Positions 53,641 to 63,904 of a stretch of 64,000 bases of DNA are shown here, one piece after another. A program made the translations under genes and the position numbers. This DNA is from Hippophae tibetana. Its lineage: Eukaryota; Streptophyta; Magnoliopsida; Rosales; Elaeagnaceae. The stretch's first letter is position 1. Every line of letters begins with the position of its first letter. Where the stretch lies: assembly GCA_037013495.1 (NCBI GenBank), contig CM072809.1, forward strand, positions 7,635,001 through 7,699,000, given 5' to 3'. The notes under the pieces are model-generated. The model was given only the letters and a program-made list of their open reading frames with translations, made no database searches and was not told the origin of the DNA.

Positions 53641-53910
53641 ATTACTACAATACATACATATAACTTCGATTTTTAATTGTGATCGTAGTTCTATGATCAC
53701 GATTATAAGATTCAAGACCTAAAGAGAGAGATTATAGATTCTTATCTATGATCTCATTTATTTAAAAACTAAAATTATAAGATATATTTATGACTCCACT
53801 CTTTCAATAACATAGAACATAGGGTATATCTAAGACTCATTTATTTAAAAACCAAAACAATATGATATATCTATGACCTCATTTTTTTTATAATCAAGGT
53901 TATAGACATG
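53641..53910. mobile_element. CACTA-like terminal fragment
   Basis: ATTACTACAATACATACATA is followed by CTTCGATTTTTAATTGTGAT and CGTAGTTCTATGATCACGAT. This matches the left end of the element at 2469-4970 (ATTACTACAATATTGATATA, then CGGTTTTTAACCGTGATCG) in order and spacing, including the AAATTAGAGAGATCATAG-like motif. Repeated short motifs (TTTATTTAAAAAC.AAAA, ATATATCTATGAC) continue to 53910. The matching right end was not found, so its extent is unknown. Confidence 0.5.
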
Positions 53911-54749
53911 CTCTAAAAACATAAATTTAAATAAAAATATAATTATTAATTATAATATAAAAAATTAATATAAATTATAAAAAATTTATTATTTATAATA
54001 TTAAAAATTTATCATATTAAAAGTAAAAATGAAATGAAATTTGAATATTTATATACTAAAATATAATAATACCTTAATAATTAATTCTAATATTTACAAT
54101 GAATATGAATAATATAAATTAACTTTTTATTATTACAAATATTTATAAATGTATTTTAAATTAACATAATCAAATACACAACGATTTTAATAAAAGTGTA
54201 AAAAAAAGTACAATATCATAAGCGTTAGTATGATGGAAAGCAGGTGCATCGGCGTCAGTGTACTGGTGTATAGCCGTTGGTGTGTGGGTACATAAGCGCT
54301 GGTACTTGACTGTACATGAAGAAAACATTGTACATAACAATAAACACAAGAGCACTTAACTCTGTCACATAAGACTACCCAGAAGAGGGCTAGATTATAT
54401 TGACAGATTCTTGAGCAATAATAAGCATTGGTTTTACAGTAGAGCCCTGAATTTCAGGATGCTCAATCAATTGATTGCTGCAACGATGGGCACTCAACAA
54501 TCAAGACATCTCTCTAGTTCTGGGTTTGCAACATTAAGAAATTGTCCGTTATACTTATTAAAGAATGGATAATGTTTCTGAAAGCTAAAACTACATCAAG
54601 AAGTAAAAAACAACAATAGTAAAATTAGAATAATATGTTAGTCCCAAGTTATAGGGAATCGATGCAGAGAGAAACTCTATTAGAACAACAAAATAAAACT
54701 ATTACCTTACCATCGCTTACAAATTAGAACAATAGAACAATATAACTTT
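53911..54749. other. Non-coding region between CACTA-like end and kinase fragment
   Basis: 53911-54160 is very AT-rich. 54170-54750 is more balanced and could hold the 3' UTR part of the kinase fragment or other captured sequence. A GCGTTAG/GCGTCAG/GCCGTTG motif recurs at 54220-54300. No coding frame with known similarity is seen. Confidence 0.4.
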
Positions 54750-54916
54750 CTAAGACCTCCCAACATGATGGTAAGGAAAAGATGAGCCAGAAGAGGTTAT
54801 ATAAGGATCGTTTAAGAGTGCAGCCGCAGTAGGATGATGATTTGGTTTTACTTGTATACACTGCAAGATAAAATCCCGTGCATCTCTTGAGAGTTCTTCT
54901 CAATCTTATATAATGC
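54750..54916 (-). pseudogene. C-terminal fragment of a MEKK-type MAP kinase kinase kinase
   Basis: On the minus strand one frame reads EELSRDARDFILQCIQVKPN followed by HHPTAAALLNDPYITSSG and ends at TAG (54752-54750). This is the last part of a plant MEKK1-type kinase domain (subdomain XI, pattern LSRDARDFI..CLQVNPNDRPTAAQLL.HPF) plus a short tail. Just upstream, LALYKI is in another frame, matching the ALFKIGRG segment that normally precedes it, so a small deletion or frameshift separates them. The invariant Arg of subdomain XI (NDRPT) is His here. No earlier kinase subdomains were found upstream. It is a gene fragment, probably picked up or left by a transposon. Confidence 0.7.
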
Positions 54917-56427
54917 CAGCATCGATATGTTGATTGAAGGAAATGGTTCTGTCAAAACCAGGAGGCAGAAAAGAATCTCAAAGTCCTAACATGACAGCAA
55001 AAAAAATAAATAAATAAATAAATGGAGAAGGAACGTGAAATGGTGAGAGAGAATCTTTTCTTGAACGATAAACAGTGTATTATATTAATAGATTTATAAT
55101 ATAATATTATCTATTATTTTATATCTAATTTGAAACATATATTATATTATTATTATTTTTATTAAAATTAAATTATAAATTATTATTTTTATATTATTAT
55201 TGTATCATTTAAATTCATTAAGAATAAATAAATTATTTTAATTAATATATTTTTAATACTATCTTATTTTATTAAAATTTAAATTAAAAGATATAAAATA
55301 AATTAATTAATTGAAGAATCCCATTAATATTCTATCTTAATTTTTGGTGGCTGATTTGGTGAATTATAGTATTTGAGCTAAATTATCGCCAAAAGTGGAG
55401 CTTCTCAGCAGCCCCTGTAAAGGCTGTAATTTGTTTATTTCTTTATTTGTAGTATGAGTAAAGGGAGAGTAAGGTATTGGTTTTTGCTTTTATGGAAATG
55501 AATATAAATGCTACTTGTACCTATTTATCTCCCAACCCAATCCTAACATCTTTAAATGTTACAACAATGTCATGAATGTTTCTAATATTTTAAGAATTAT
55601 TAGTTGGCTTATAATTAAGTTAATGAATGAGATACCCTACTTATTTTTATTTTTATTTATTAAATTTATGATATATATTATTAATCTAAGTAATACCACG
55701 AAAAGGAGAGGATACAATAAGTTAAAAAAATAAATACATATTTTCTCTATTATATTTCTCGTTAGTCTTTATTATCTATTTTAATTGACTTGGAACAAAC
55801 TGACAACTTGGTTTAGGATTAATAAATAATTTTTTCCACAATTGGAATTTTTTTTAAATAGTCTAAACAAATCACACATTTATTTTTTCTTATGTTTAAA
55901 TTTTAATAAGAAGTGAAACACAGAATTCTGAATAGATGGTAACCCAAGTCGGTACACAATAAAAGGATTGAACCAATCATAAATGACACTGCTTTTAAAA
56001 TCATGGTAGATAAATTACAGGTTAATGAAATTTATTGCATTTGTTAATTTTCTTAAGAAGTGTTATTTTACTTGAAAAAAGTTAAATAAGCTAAAAATTC
56101 TTTTTTTTCTTTTTAATAAGCTAAAAATTCGTTTGAATGTGAATATACATGTCCTATATATTTTTTATATAACTCAACCTCACACATAATAATTAAAAAT
56201 CAAACCTCGAATCTTTACTTAAATAAACTAAATGTTGCCACCGGTGGAATTATATCGGGGCCAAGAGGCGCTGATCCCTATCGATTTTTGATAGCATAAA
56301 TTTTAGATTTTAAATTATATATGTATTTTATTTAAAGCTTTATTTTTAAGATTATTTTATTTAAAAATATATTAAAATTTTAATATATTTTTATTCAATT
56401 TAGATACATATAATATATTTTTTATAA
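54917..56427. other. Intergenic region before the copia retrotransposon
   Basis: 54917-54990 may extend the kinase fragment but has no clear frame. The rest is AT-rich with no supported gene. Confidence 0.45.
56423..56427. repeat. Target site duplication, left copy
   Basis: TATAA directly before the left LTR equals TATAA directly after the right LTR (61712-61716). Five bases is the normal copia duplication length. Confidence 0.8.
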
Positions 56428-56614
56428 TATTAGAAATACTTAATGATTGTATTTTATTCTTTGAATAAATGAATATACATGGTGTCTTTATATAGGAATT
56501 ACAATTAAACTAAATATGTCTAAAGTAACTAAATATAGATATGCCAGAAATAAAGAGATATACATTAGCAGATATATATATATATATATATATATTACTA
56601 GATATACATTAATA
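56428..56614 (-). repeat. 3' LTR of the copia element
   Basis: Left copy of the LTR, 187 bp. It shares with the right copy AACTAAATATGTCTAAAGTA-like and AGATATGCCAGAAATAAAGA segments and a (TA)n tract. At both its ends the TG/CA dinucleotide has mutated to TA on one strand reading, compared with the right copy. Confidence 0.9.
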
Positions 56615-56639
56615 GCCAAACTCAAGGTGGATGTGAGAC

Positions 56640-57230
56640 CAACTTGAGGTTGTCAACCAAATTACGAGTGCGTCCTTTGAGAAGTGCCTTAGTGAAAATA
56701 TCTGCAAGTTGATCGTTGGAGGAAACGTGGAAAAGCTTGAGAGCACCATGGATAAGATGAGAGCGAATAAAGTGACAATCAATTTCGATGTGTTTAGTCC
56801 GTTCATGAAAGAAATCGTTGTGAGCAATATGAATGACACTCTAATTATCACAATAAAGGGGAGTTGCAGAAGATGTGGACACACCAAAATCCTTAAGGAG
56901 TCATCGTAGCCAAATGAGCTCAGATGTGGTATCAGCAAGAGCACGATATTCTGCTTCAGTACTAGAGCGGGCCACAAAGGTTTGTTTCTTACTTCGCCAA
57001 GAAATCAAAGAAGTACCGAGGAGAAAGCAATAACCTGTAGTGGACCTGCGATTAGTAGGATCTCCTGCCCAATCAGCATCAGAGAATGCACGAAGTACTA
57101 AAGGAGACTGAACTGAGTAGAAAAGGCCATGGAAGATAGTGCCTTTCAAGTATCGTAGAATACACAGAACAGCAGCATAATGAGTCGATCGTGGAGCAGA
57201 CAGATACTGGCTCACCTAATGAACAACATA
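56640..57230 (-). pseudogene. Copia RNase H region
   Basis: Visible motifs in order on the minus strand: VSQYLSAPRSTHYAAVLCIL (end of the RT connection), SDADWAGDPTNRRSTTGYCF (first catalytic Asp region), SSTEAEYRALADTTSELIWL (catalytic Glu), then in another frame KHIEIDCHFIRSHL and QLADIFTKALLKGR. A stop after IWLR and a second before SVIHIAHN break it. The frame ends a few bases before the 3' LTR, and the polypurine tract normally found there is not clear. Confidence 0.85.
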
Positions 57231-57234
57231 AGAG

Positions 57235-58140
57235 ATTTCTAGACGAGTAACTGTAAGATAAACTAGACTACCAACCAATCGTCTATAAAGAGAGGGATTA
57301 GACAATGGTTGCCCCTCTGATGGTGTCAGATGCGTATTAAGTTCAACTGGAGTGTCAACAGTCTTGCTGTCAGTGAGTCCAGCTTGAGATATGAGGTCAG
57401 ATGCATACTTTGCTTGAGTAATGTAAAGACCATCTGTGGAATGAGTGATCTCAAGTTATTTCATCTTTAACTACTGACTAAGAAAATCCTTGAGTTCTTG
57501 AATGCCACTGAGGTCATCACCAGTTATGATCATATCATCCACATATAGAAGAAGCAAAATGGTGCCTTTATGATTGCGACGAAGAAATAAGGCAGAATCA
57601 TAAGGACTGGCAATGTAACCCAAGCGAAGGATGGTGGAACTGAATTTGGCAAACCATGCTCGTGGAGCTTGTTTAAGGCCATAAATTGCACGTCGAAGGC
57701 GAAAAACCTTATTTGTTTCAACAGAAAGACTAGGAGAAGGTTGCATATAGACTTTTTCATGTAGATCCCCATTAAGGAATGCATTTTTAACATCCATTTG
57801 AAAAAGGTCTCATTTATTAGCAGCGACAACAACTAAGAGGGTACGAAAAGAGGAAATACGGGCAACTGGAGCAAAAGTCTCTTCATAATCAATCCCATAC
57901 TCTTGCTACAAGACGAGCATTATAGCGATCGATAGACCCATCAGAGCGAGTCTTGATCTTATAGATCCACTTACTACAAAACACAGATTGACCAGGAGGG
58001 AGAGTAACAAGATCCCAAGTATGGTTTTTGGTTAATGCATCAATTTCTTCTTTCATTGCAATCTACCAAGAAGGGTTAGTAGATGCCTCACGATAGGTGT
58101 AAGGCTCATGGAGTGTAGCAAGGGCAGTGTAACAATGATA
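57235..58140 (-). pseudogene. Copia reverse transcriptase region
   Basis: Begins with ASTNPSW.IAMKEEIDAL and TLPPG...CSKWIYKIK, followed by ETFAPVARI, MDVKNAFLNGDLHEKVYMQP, AIYGLKQAPRAWF and the catalytic YVDDMI (57528-57545). Stops occur before IAMKEE, before the conserved DLFQMDV segment, and after FLSQ. The KARLVAKGY stretch has lost residues before QEYGIDYEE. Not translatable as one protein. Confidence 0.88.
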
Positions 58141-58279
58141 GTCAAGTAAATGTGTAGGAATGGATCTTACCCGGGTTGAGTGGCGAGGTGGAATGTCTTA
58201 TTGAGGATCTTCAGGCGGAGTAGGAGCAAGGGACCTATGTTCAAGGTGAGGTAACTCATTATCAACCTGTTCTTCTACG

Positions 58280-59440
58280 ACCTATCTAGGAGAATCATCA
58301 AAAATATCTAAAGATTGAATAGTGAAGTCCAAAGATGGATTAGAAGTATCTGTAGAAGGAACAAGAGACTCATTTGGAAAAATTTCTAAAACATTTGAAT
58401 TAGTTAGGGAAGAACGAAAGTGAGAAAGTTCAACAAATAAGCGGTGTTCCCAAAAGACAACATTACGTGAAACACGGAGACGATGTGAGACAGGATCATA
58501 GCATCGATACCCTTTTTGAGTTTCACCATAACCAAGAAAACAACAAAGTCTAGATCGAGGCTCAAGTTTGTTGTATTCATGAGGCTGAAGAAGAACGAAA
58601 CAAACAGATCCGAATGAGCGAAGGTAATGATAGTTAGGAGATGATCCAAAAAGGCGCTCATATGGAGTCTGATTATGAATGACAGCGCTTGGAATGCGAT
58701 TAATGACATAAACAGCATGAAGAGCAGTTTCACCCCAAAATGGGGCAGGAACTTTGGCAGAGAGAAGAAGAGCACGAACAGTGTCAAGAATATGACGAAG
58801 TTTTCTTTCGACTCGACCATTTTGTTGAGAGGTTCTTGGACATGTTAGATGATATACAGTGCCATAGGAGTGTAATAGAGTTTGAAAAGCATTTTGAGTA
58901 TATTTAAGAGCATTATCAGATCGCAAAGTTTTGATATGTTTGGAGAATTGTGTTTCAACCATTTTTGCAAAGTTATTGTATATTGATAAGATTTTAGAAC
59001 GAGATTTCATTGGAAATATCCAACTATAACGAGAATAATCATCAATAAAAACAACAAAATATCGAGATCCACCAATACTAGTAACAGGAGAAGGTCCCCA
59101 AACATCAGAATGAATTAACTCAAAAATACTATTAGAGATAGATTTACTATTATTGAAAGATAAAGCTGGTTGTTTTCCTAACTAACATGAAGTACAATCA
59201 AAATTATCTTTGGACACAGAACCCAATAGACCTTTAGAAGCTAACTGTTGTACCCGAGAGGATGGGGCATGACCAAGACGAGAATGCCAAAGTGCGAGAG
59301 AAGGTAAGGAAGAAACTGCAGTAGTTGCAGCAACAACAGAGGCATGAGCAACAAGTGGAAGATGAAGATTGTTTACGGAAAACATACGCCCGACCCTAGG
59401 ACCGGTCCCAAGCTCTTGCCCTGTCCTCGGATCCTGCACA
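58280..59440 (-). pseudogene. Copia integrase region
   Basis: The zinc-binding part is seen as LALWHSRLGHAPSSRVQQLA ending in DCTSC, followed at once by a stop (59184-59182). The catalytic core follows with HSDVWGP, FIDDYSRYSW and, after QNGRVERK, the catalytic Glu. The C-terminal part (FGSVCFVLLQPHEYNKLEPR, CCFLGYGETQKGYRCYDP, RNVVFWEHRLF) is open for 242 codons (59010-58282) and then stopped by TAG. Apart from the zinc-domain stop it is the best-kept part of the element. Confidence 0.88.
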
Positions 59441-59459
59441 ATACACCCAGAATAGTCAA

Positions 59460-59720
59460 AAATAAGGCGATATCCTAGTTCAGCTAATTGTCCCAGAGAG
59501 CATAAATTATAGGATAGGTCAGGTACATGGAAAACCCCAGGAACAGAGAGGGTAGGGTCGAAACAAAACCTAGACTATTCCTATGAATGGTGGAACCATC
59601 AGCTATATGAATATTAAGGGGATGTGGTGCAGGGTCAAGTTTGGAGAATAAAGATGAGTGAGGTGTCATGTGATTACAACATGCAGAATCAAAAAGCCAA
59701 GTTTGAGACTTACCGGGCAA
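59460..59720 (-). pseudogene. Copia aspartic protease region
   Basis: WLFDSACCNHMTPHSSLFSK carries the active-site Asp (codon at about 59690-59688), with DSA in place of the more usual DSG. After LGFVSTLPSLF the frame is shifted; the following LCSLGQLAELGYRLIFDYSG continues in another frame. It is therefore inactive as read. Confidence 0.8.
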
Positions 59721-59879
59721 AAATGAGAGGGTAGTGGAAAGAGATGCATTACCAACCATTTGAACAGCTTGAGTTATGATCTTCTGTAGTTCAATGGAGG
59801 AGAGGTTGATAATGGATTCAGAAGACTGGGACTCTGCTGAACTAGAAGGCATCAACGAAGTAGGCTCAATATTAGCAAC

Positions 59880-60719
59880 AACAGTAGTAGATTTGTTGCG
59901 ACGGTAACAAGTCTCAATGGTGTGGCCATGACGCTTGCAATAATTGCAGAACCTTTTATTGCTCTGCCTACGACGATTGTAAAAGCCAGAGGAATCACCT
60001 GATTGCTGAGGTTGTTCAATGGCAGAAGCAGGAGGAGTAATAGCCAAAACATTGAGCTTATTTTGGGCTTGAAAGGTTACAAGTCGAGCTTCTTCTCTAA
60101 CCAACTCATTTACAGCAGTATCAAAAGAGGGAGGAGGACTACGATTAAGAAGTTGACTTCGGATTGGCTCAAAGTCCTTGTGGAGTGACATCAAGAACTC
60201 ATAAAGACGAAATTCATCCCTAATTGTAGCATATTGCTAAGCATCTGTTGAGCATGCCCAAATTGGATCACAAAGGTCAATTTGGTCCCAAAGTAAGCGA
60301 AGTTGATCAAAGTAGTCATTGATGGATTGCCCTGGTCCCTGTTGGAGTTTATGCAATTCAACTATTAGTTGATATTTCATGGATCCGTGAGTAGTGGAGT
60401 ACCTTTTGGTCAACATATCCCATGCTGATTTGGCATCATCAAAGCTGCCTAACAGATTGGAGATAGATGGAATTGAAGTATTCTGAATCCATGTGAGGAC
60501 CATGTGGTTGTGACTATCCCATTCAATCATGCGATGAAGAAGGATAACATCTTCTTCACTTGCTTCTTTATCTGGAATAATAATTGCACCAGTACAATAA
60601 TGTCAGAGCATACGGCTCTTAAGAAAACTGTGCATAGCTTGAGACCATGACAAATAATTCTTAGTCCCCTCCAATATAGTATTGATAGGGTAAGAAACAA
60701 AATTATCCTTTTTATCCAT
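59880..60719 (-). pseudogene. Copia gag region with zinc knuckle
   Basis: The ATG at 60719 opens with MDKKDNFVSYPINTIL and NYLSWSQAMHSF, a copia gag start. A TGA at 60605-60603 and a TAG at 60239-60237 interrupt it. Between them is the UBN2 part (HKLQQGPGQSINDYFDQLRL), and afterwards FLMSLHKDFEPIRSQLL. The CCHC zinc knuckle, CX2CX4HX4C, lies at 59948-59907 (CNYCKRHGHTIETC) and is intact. Confidence 0.87.
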
Positions 60720-60803
60720 TTCAAAACACAATATGCAAAAACAGACTGCAAAAACGAGATCTACGCGAAAAACTGGGTAGGGTGAACCTGTAATGCAAAA
60801 ATC

Positions 60804-60910
60804 CGGTCAGTGGTCAACGGGCAGTTCGGTCAGCGGTCAACGGGTAGTTCGGTCAGCGGTCAACGGGTAGTTCGGTCAGTGGTCATGGGCAGTTCGGTCA
60901 ACGGTCAGTG
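60804..60910. repeat. 23-bp tandem array in the copia leader
   Basis: The unit CGGTCAGCGGTCAACGGGTA plus GTT is repeated about four and a half times with small changes (AGTGG for AGCGG, CATGG for CAACGG). Confidence 0.9.
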
Positions 60911-61074
60911 GAAGCCCGGTCAGATCGGTTCGGTGACGTCAGTTGGAGGTGATGATGACGTGAGTCCTACGCAAGTACTGATGATGTCACGAGCAGAGCA
61001 CGACGCTTGGCGCGTCAGATCCACACGTCGTGGCTGTTGGAGGCGCGTATGGAGTCTGATGACTGTGATACTTA

Positions 61075-61270
61075 CACGGTTGTGTAGATCCGGTTGAGCC
61101 GATCACAGTGGTATCTACTGATAGTTCGTCGGGTTAAGATTAACGGCGGCGGCGGCGACGCGTGAACGACGTGCAGATTGGTTGTGCGGCGCGTGAGGGA
61201 GCGTGCGGTGTCCGATGGTTGCGATATTTCCACGGTTGTGTAGATCCGGTAGATACGGTCACAGTGGTAT
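61075..61270. repeat. Pair of direct repeats in the copia leader
   Basis: CACGGTTGTGTAGATCCGGT followed within about 10 bases by GATCACAGTGGTAT or GGTCACAGTGGTAT occurs at 61075-61114 and 61231-61270. GCGGCGGCGG stretches follow each copy at about 61146 and 61302, so the repeated unit is about 156 bp. Confidence 0.85.
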
Positions 61271-61498
61271 ATGCAGAAAAAAAATTCGGAACAATATGCA
61301 CGGCGGCGGCGGTGGTTGCAGTTGTTTATGTGGTGCGGAACTCCTTAACAACGGTCACTGTAATTTCGGAACCTAAGGACAACGGCTGAAAGACGTCGGA
61401 GGTTAAACGGTGAATGATTACAGCGACTATTGTGACAGTAGAAGCTATAAGGGTTGAATAACAACAAAAAGAAAAACTGCTAGAAAGACAAGAATAAT

Positions 61499-61511
61499 GA
61501 CTCTGATAACA
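61499..61511 (-). other. Primer-binding site for initiator Met tRNA
   Basis: On the minus strand TGTTATCAGAGTC follows the LTR end directly. It differs at one base from TGGTATCAGAGTC. Confidence 0.85.
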
Positions 61512-61711
61512 TGTTAGAAATACTTAATTATTGTATTCTATTACGTAAATAAATGAATATATATGGTGACTTTATATAGGAGTTACACGTAAACTAGATA
61601 TGTCTAAAGTAACTAAATATAGATATGCCAGAAATAAAGAGATATATATTAGAGATATACATTAAAATATATATATATATATATTAATATATTACTAGAT
61701 ATACCTTAACG
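61512..61711 (-). repeat. 5' LTR of the copia element
   Basis: Right copy, 200 bp, ending on the minus strand in CTAACA before the primer site. The other end has CG where TG is expected. It differs from the 3' LTR mainly in the length of its TA-rich tract. It lies about 390 bp upstream of the LACS start codon and would transcribe away from that gene. Confidence 0.9.
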
Positions 61712-61716
61712 TATAA
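61712..61716. repeat. Target site duplication, right copy
   Basis: TATAA, identical to 56423-56427. Confidence 0.8.
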
Positions 61717-61791
61717 AAAATAAATAATAACTAAAAAAACAAATAATATTATTTATATAATTAAATTTTTATATCCACCGCTGCATATTGC

Positions 61792-62083
61792 TATATACCC
61801 AAGTACGGCAACGCGTCCAATTAAACAGTGTTTCAACTAACTCATTAAAGCAGCAAGCTCTTCTTCTCTCCCTCCCATAAACTCGAATTAATAGCTTAGC
61901 CACTAGGTGAAGAAGTTTCACTCAAACAAATAAACAGTTCTACATTATTTCTATAGCTTCCTTAGTTCTCTAGATGTACGTACGACATAAATTATCATAA
62001 TTTTCTCTCTTTTGCATAATGCTTTTTTAATTATTTTGGATCTTTTGGTCTTACTTTTTACGTGGAACCCTTTTTTTGTCCAG
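61792..62083 (+). promoter_or_regulatory. Putative core promoter and 5' UTR intron of the LACS gene
   Basis: CTATATACC at 61791-61799 is a weak TATA candidate. Further on, AG|GTGAAG at 61905-61910 could be a splice donor, and a T-rich tract ending TTTTTTTGTCCAG (to 62083) a good acceptor, 20 bases before the ATG. A leader intron of about 177 bp is therefore possible. All of this is inferred from motifs. Confidence 0.35.
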
Positions 62084-62102
62084 ATTTGAGAGGCAAGAAA
62101 CT

Positions 62103-63904
62103 ATGAAGGTTTTTTCAGCAGAAATTGAACAAGGGAAGGAAGGCAAAGATGGGAAGCCTTCAGTTGGTCCTGTTTACCGTAATTTACTTGCCAAAGACGG
62201 GTTTCCTCCGCCCGATCCTCACTTAAATACTGCTTGGGATGTATTCAGGTTAATCACTATTTATTGCCTTTTTCTACTAGTTATTTCTTATAAAATTATA
62301 ACTTGTTTGAAAACTACTACTAATTAAAATTACTTCTACTACTTTTCTTAAAATCACTAACACTCTCAAAATTTTAAAAATATTTTTTTAAGTAACTGTT
62401 TCTCTCCATTTGAAACCACTTTTAGCACAAAGAAGCGGTTCCAAATGAGCTTATAGTCTTGTTCTCTTTTATAATTTATTGTTTAAACTAAAAATCGAAG
62501 TCAAATGGAAGGACCTTTTAACATTAATCTTCTTAATTATAAAAGTTCTTAAATTGGCGGGTTTTTTTTTCCAATTAATTGCTACCGGACCATGTATTTT
62601 AAAGCTAATCAGTCTATGAAAAATGGTCTAGTTTCTTAACAGGGAGGATAAATGTTAATGGAGAGATGCTAAATATACTAAAATTTACACTCACTTTAAA
62701 TATGTATGGCAAAATTTTCTTGGAAATGAGTTATATTTTCATTTTTTATTTTCAAAACTATCTGTCACATGACACGTCATAGTGCAATTATGTTGTAGAT
62801 TTTGTGCAATTAGAATTCATTTATACGATATATTTTTTCAAATATAACATAACTCACACACTCGTAACTGGGATTCGAATATCAGACCTCAATATATTAA
62901 AGAGACCTTTATGTCGTTGACGTATAAATGAGATCCTTTTATACTTGGCCAACTAATTTACGATAAAAAATGAGTAAACGAGTAATTACACAACCTAAGA
63001 TGTTTTGATTAAGTTCCTAAATATATGTTAAGGTGGTGTCTCAATATGCAGCTTATCTGTTCAGAAGTATCCTGAAAATCGTATGCTTGGATGGCGTAAA
63101 TTTATTGATGGAAAGGTGAAGCTGCTCTAATCTAGACAATGCATTTGTTTTTTTTTTTTTTTTTTTTGCTTCTTTTGCTTGTGACAATCAAAAAATTAAG
63201 CTTTTAGTAAAACTGAGATTATTTTTTACTGTTTTGTGGTCATTAATTAGCCGGGACCCTATGTTTGGAAAACATACAAGGAAGTTCATGAGGATGTTGT
63301 TCAAGTTGGTTCTGCATTGCGAGAATCTGGGGCCGAACCTGTAAGCATATAATAGTACCTTTTGAGAAACCAGTCCCTATACGTTAACAATTTTTCTCTA
63401 TAGTTTTAACCGTATTCTTGAGATGTAGGGTTCCCGAGTTGGGATTTATGGATCCAATTGCCCTCAATGGATTGTAGCAATGGAGGTTTGTTTTGTCTTG
63501 AAACTAATTTTCTGCAGTGCATAATTTGTTTCTTGCACTTCCTTCTTTTTCCCAGATTTTTCCTCTTATATTGTTATAGTTGATCTGACATGTAACCAAA
63601 GAGTTGTCTAATTTTGTGTAGGCATGCAATGCCCACAGTTTCATATGTGTGCCACTCTATGATACACTTGGTAACTTTTTTTTGGTTAAGTTCATGAACG
63701 TTAAGTAACTAGAGTACTTAGAAGCACCAAGATTTCTGTACATTTTTTAAACTTAATATCGAACAATCGTATGTGTTAATTGAAGGTAACATATAAATTT
63801 GATCTTTTGATATTTTGTTGGATGCAGGACCAGGAGCTGTGAACTTTATAATTGATCATGCAGAAGTTGATTTTGTTTTCGTCCAAGATAAGAAAGTGAA
63901 AGAA
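62103..63904 (+). CDS. LACS1: Long-chain acyl-CoA synthetase, LACS1 (CER8)-like, 5' part only
   Basis: Six exons are visible: 62103-62248, 63052-63115, 63251-63340, 63429-63485, 63622-63670 and 63828-63904, all with GT/AG borders and joined in frame (161 codons). The remainder lies beyond the window; full-length plant LACS proteins have about 660 residues. The N-terminus MKVFSAEIEQGKEGKDGKPS, then GPVYRNLLAKDGFPP, is close to Arabidopsis LACS1 and unlike the longer starts of LACS4. Later WDVFSLSVQKYPENRMLGWR, GPYVWKTYKEV, GIYGSNCPQWIVAMEACNAH and CVPLYDTLGPGAVNFIIDHA are the family's N-terminal AMP-binding region. LACS1 activates very-long and long-chain fatty acids to CoA esters, at the endoplasmic reticulum, for cuticular wax and cutin. 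The catalytic AMP-binding motifs are not yet reached. No stop or frameshift is seen. The symbol is by resemblance. Confidence 0.9.

Larger units (their letters stand above)
60720..61499 (-). other. Untranslated leader of the copia element, GC- and CpG-rich
   Basis: This 780-bp stretch between primer site and gag is far more GC-rich than anything else in the window and has many CpG. It contains a 23-bp tandem array and a pair of longer direct repeats. Plus-strand frames at 60810-61097 and 61162-61389 are repeat translations without family similarity and are not called as genes. Confidence 0.75.
56428..61711 (-). mobile_element. Ty1/copia LTR retrotransposon, complete in structure, coding damaged
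   Basis: The element is 5,284 bp long and lies on the minus strand. Support: two LTRs with TGTTA...TAACA-type ends, a 5-bp target duplication TATAA, a tRNA-iMet primer site inside the right (5') LTR, and gag, protease, integrase, reverse transcriptase and RNase H in the copia order. Integrase before reverse transcriptase makes it copia, not gypsy. Stops and frameshifts in every domain make it non-autonomous now. The LTRs differ by indels and substitutions (187 against 200 bp), so the insertion is not recent. It resembles RE1-type elements. Its 5' LTR is the end nearest the LACS gene. Confidence 0.93.

Noticed and set aside
56709..56909. 66-codon plus-strand frame in the copia element
   Set aside because: Antisense shadow of the RNase H region.
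60810..61389. Two plus-strand open frames (95 and 75 codons) in the GC-rich stretch
   Set aside because: They translate the tandem and direct repeats of the copia leader and run against the element's own direction. GC-rich DNA has few stops, so open frames are expected there.
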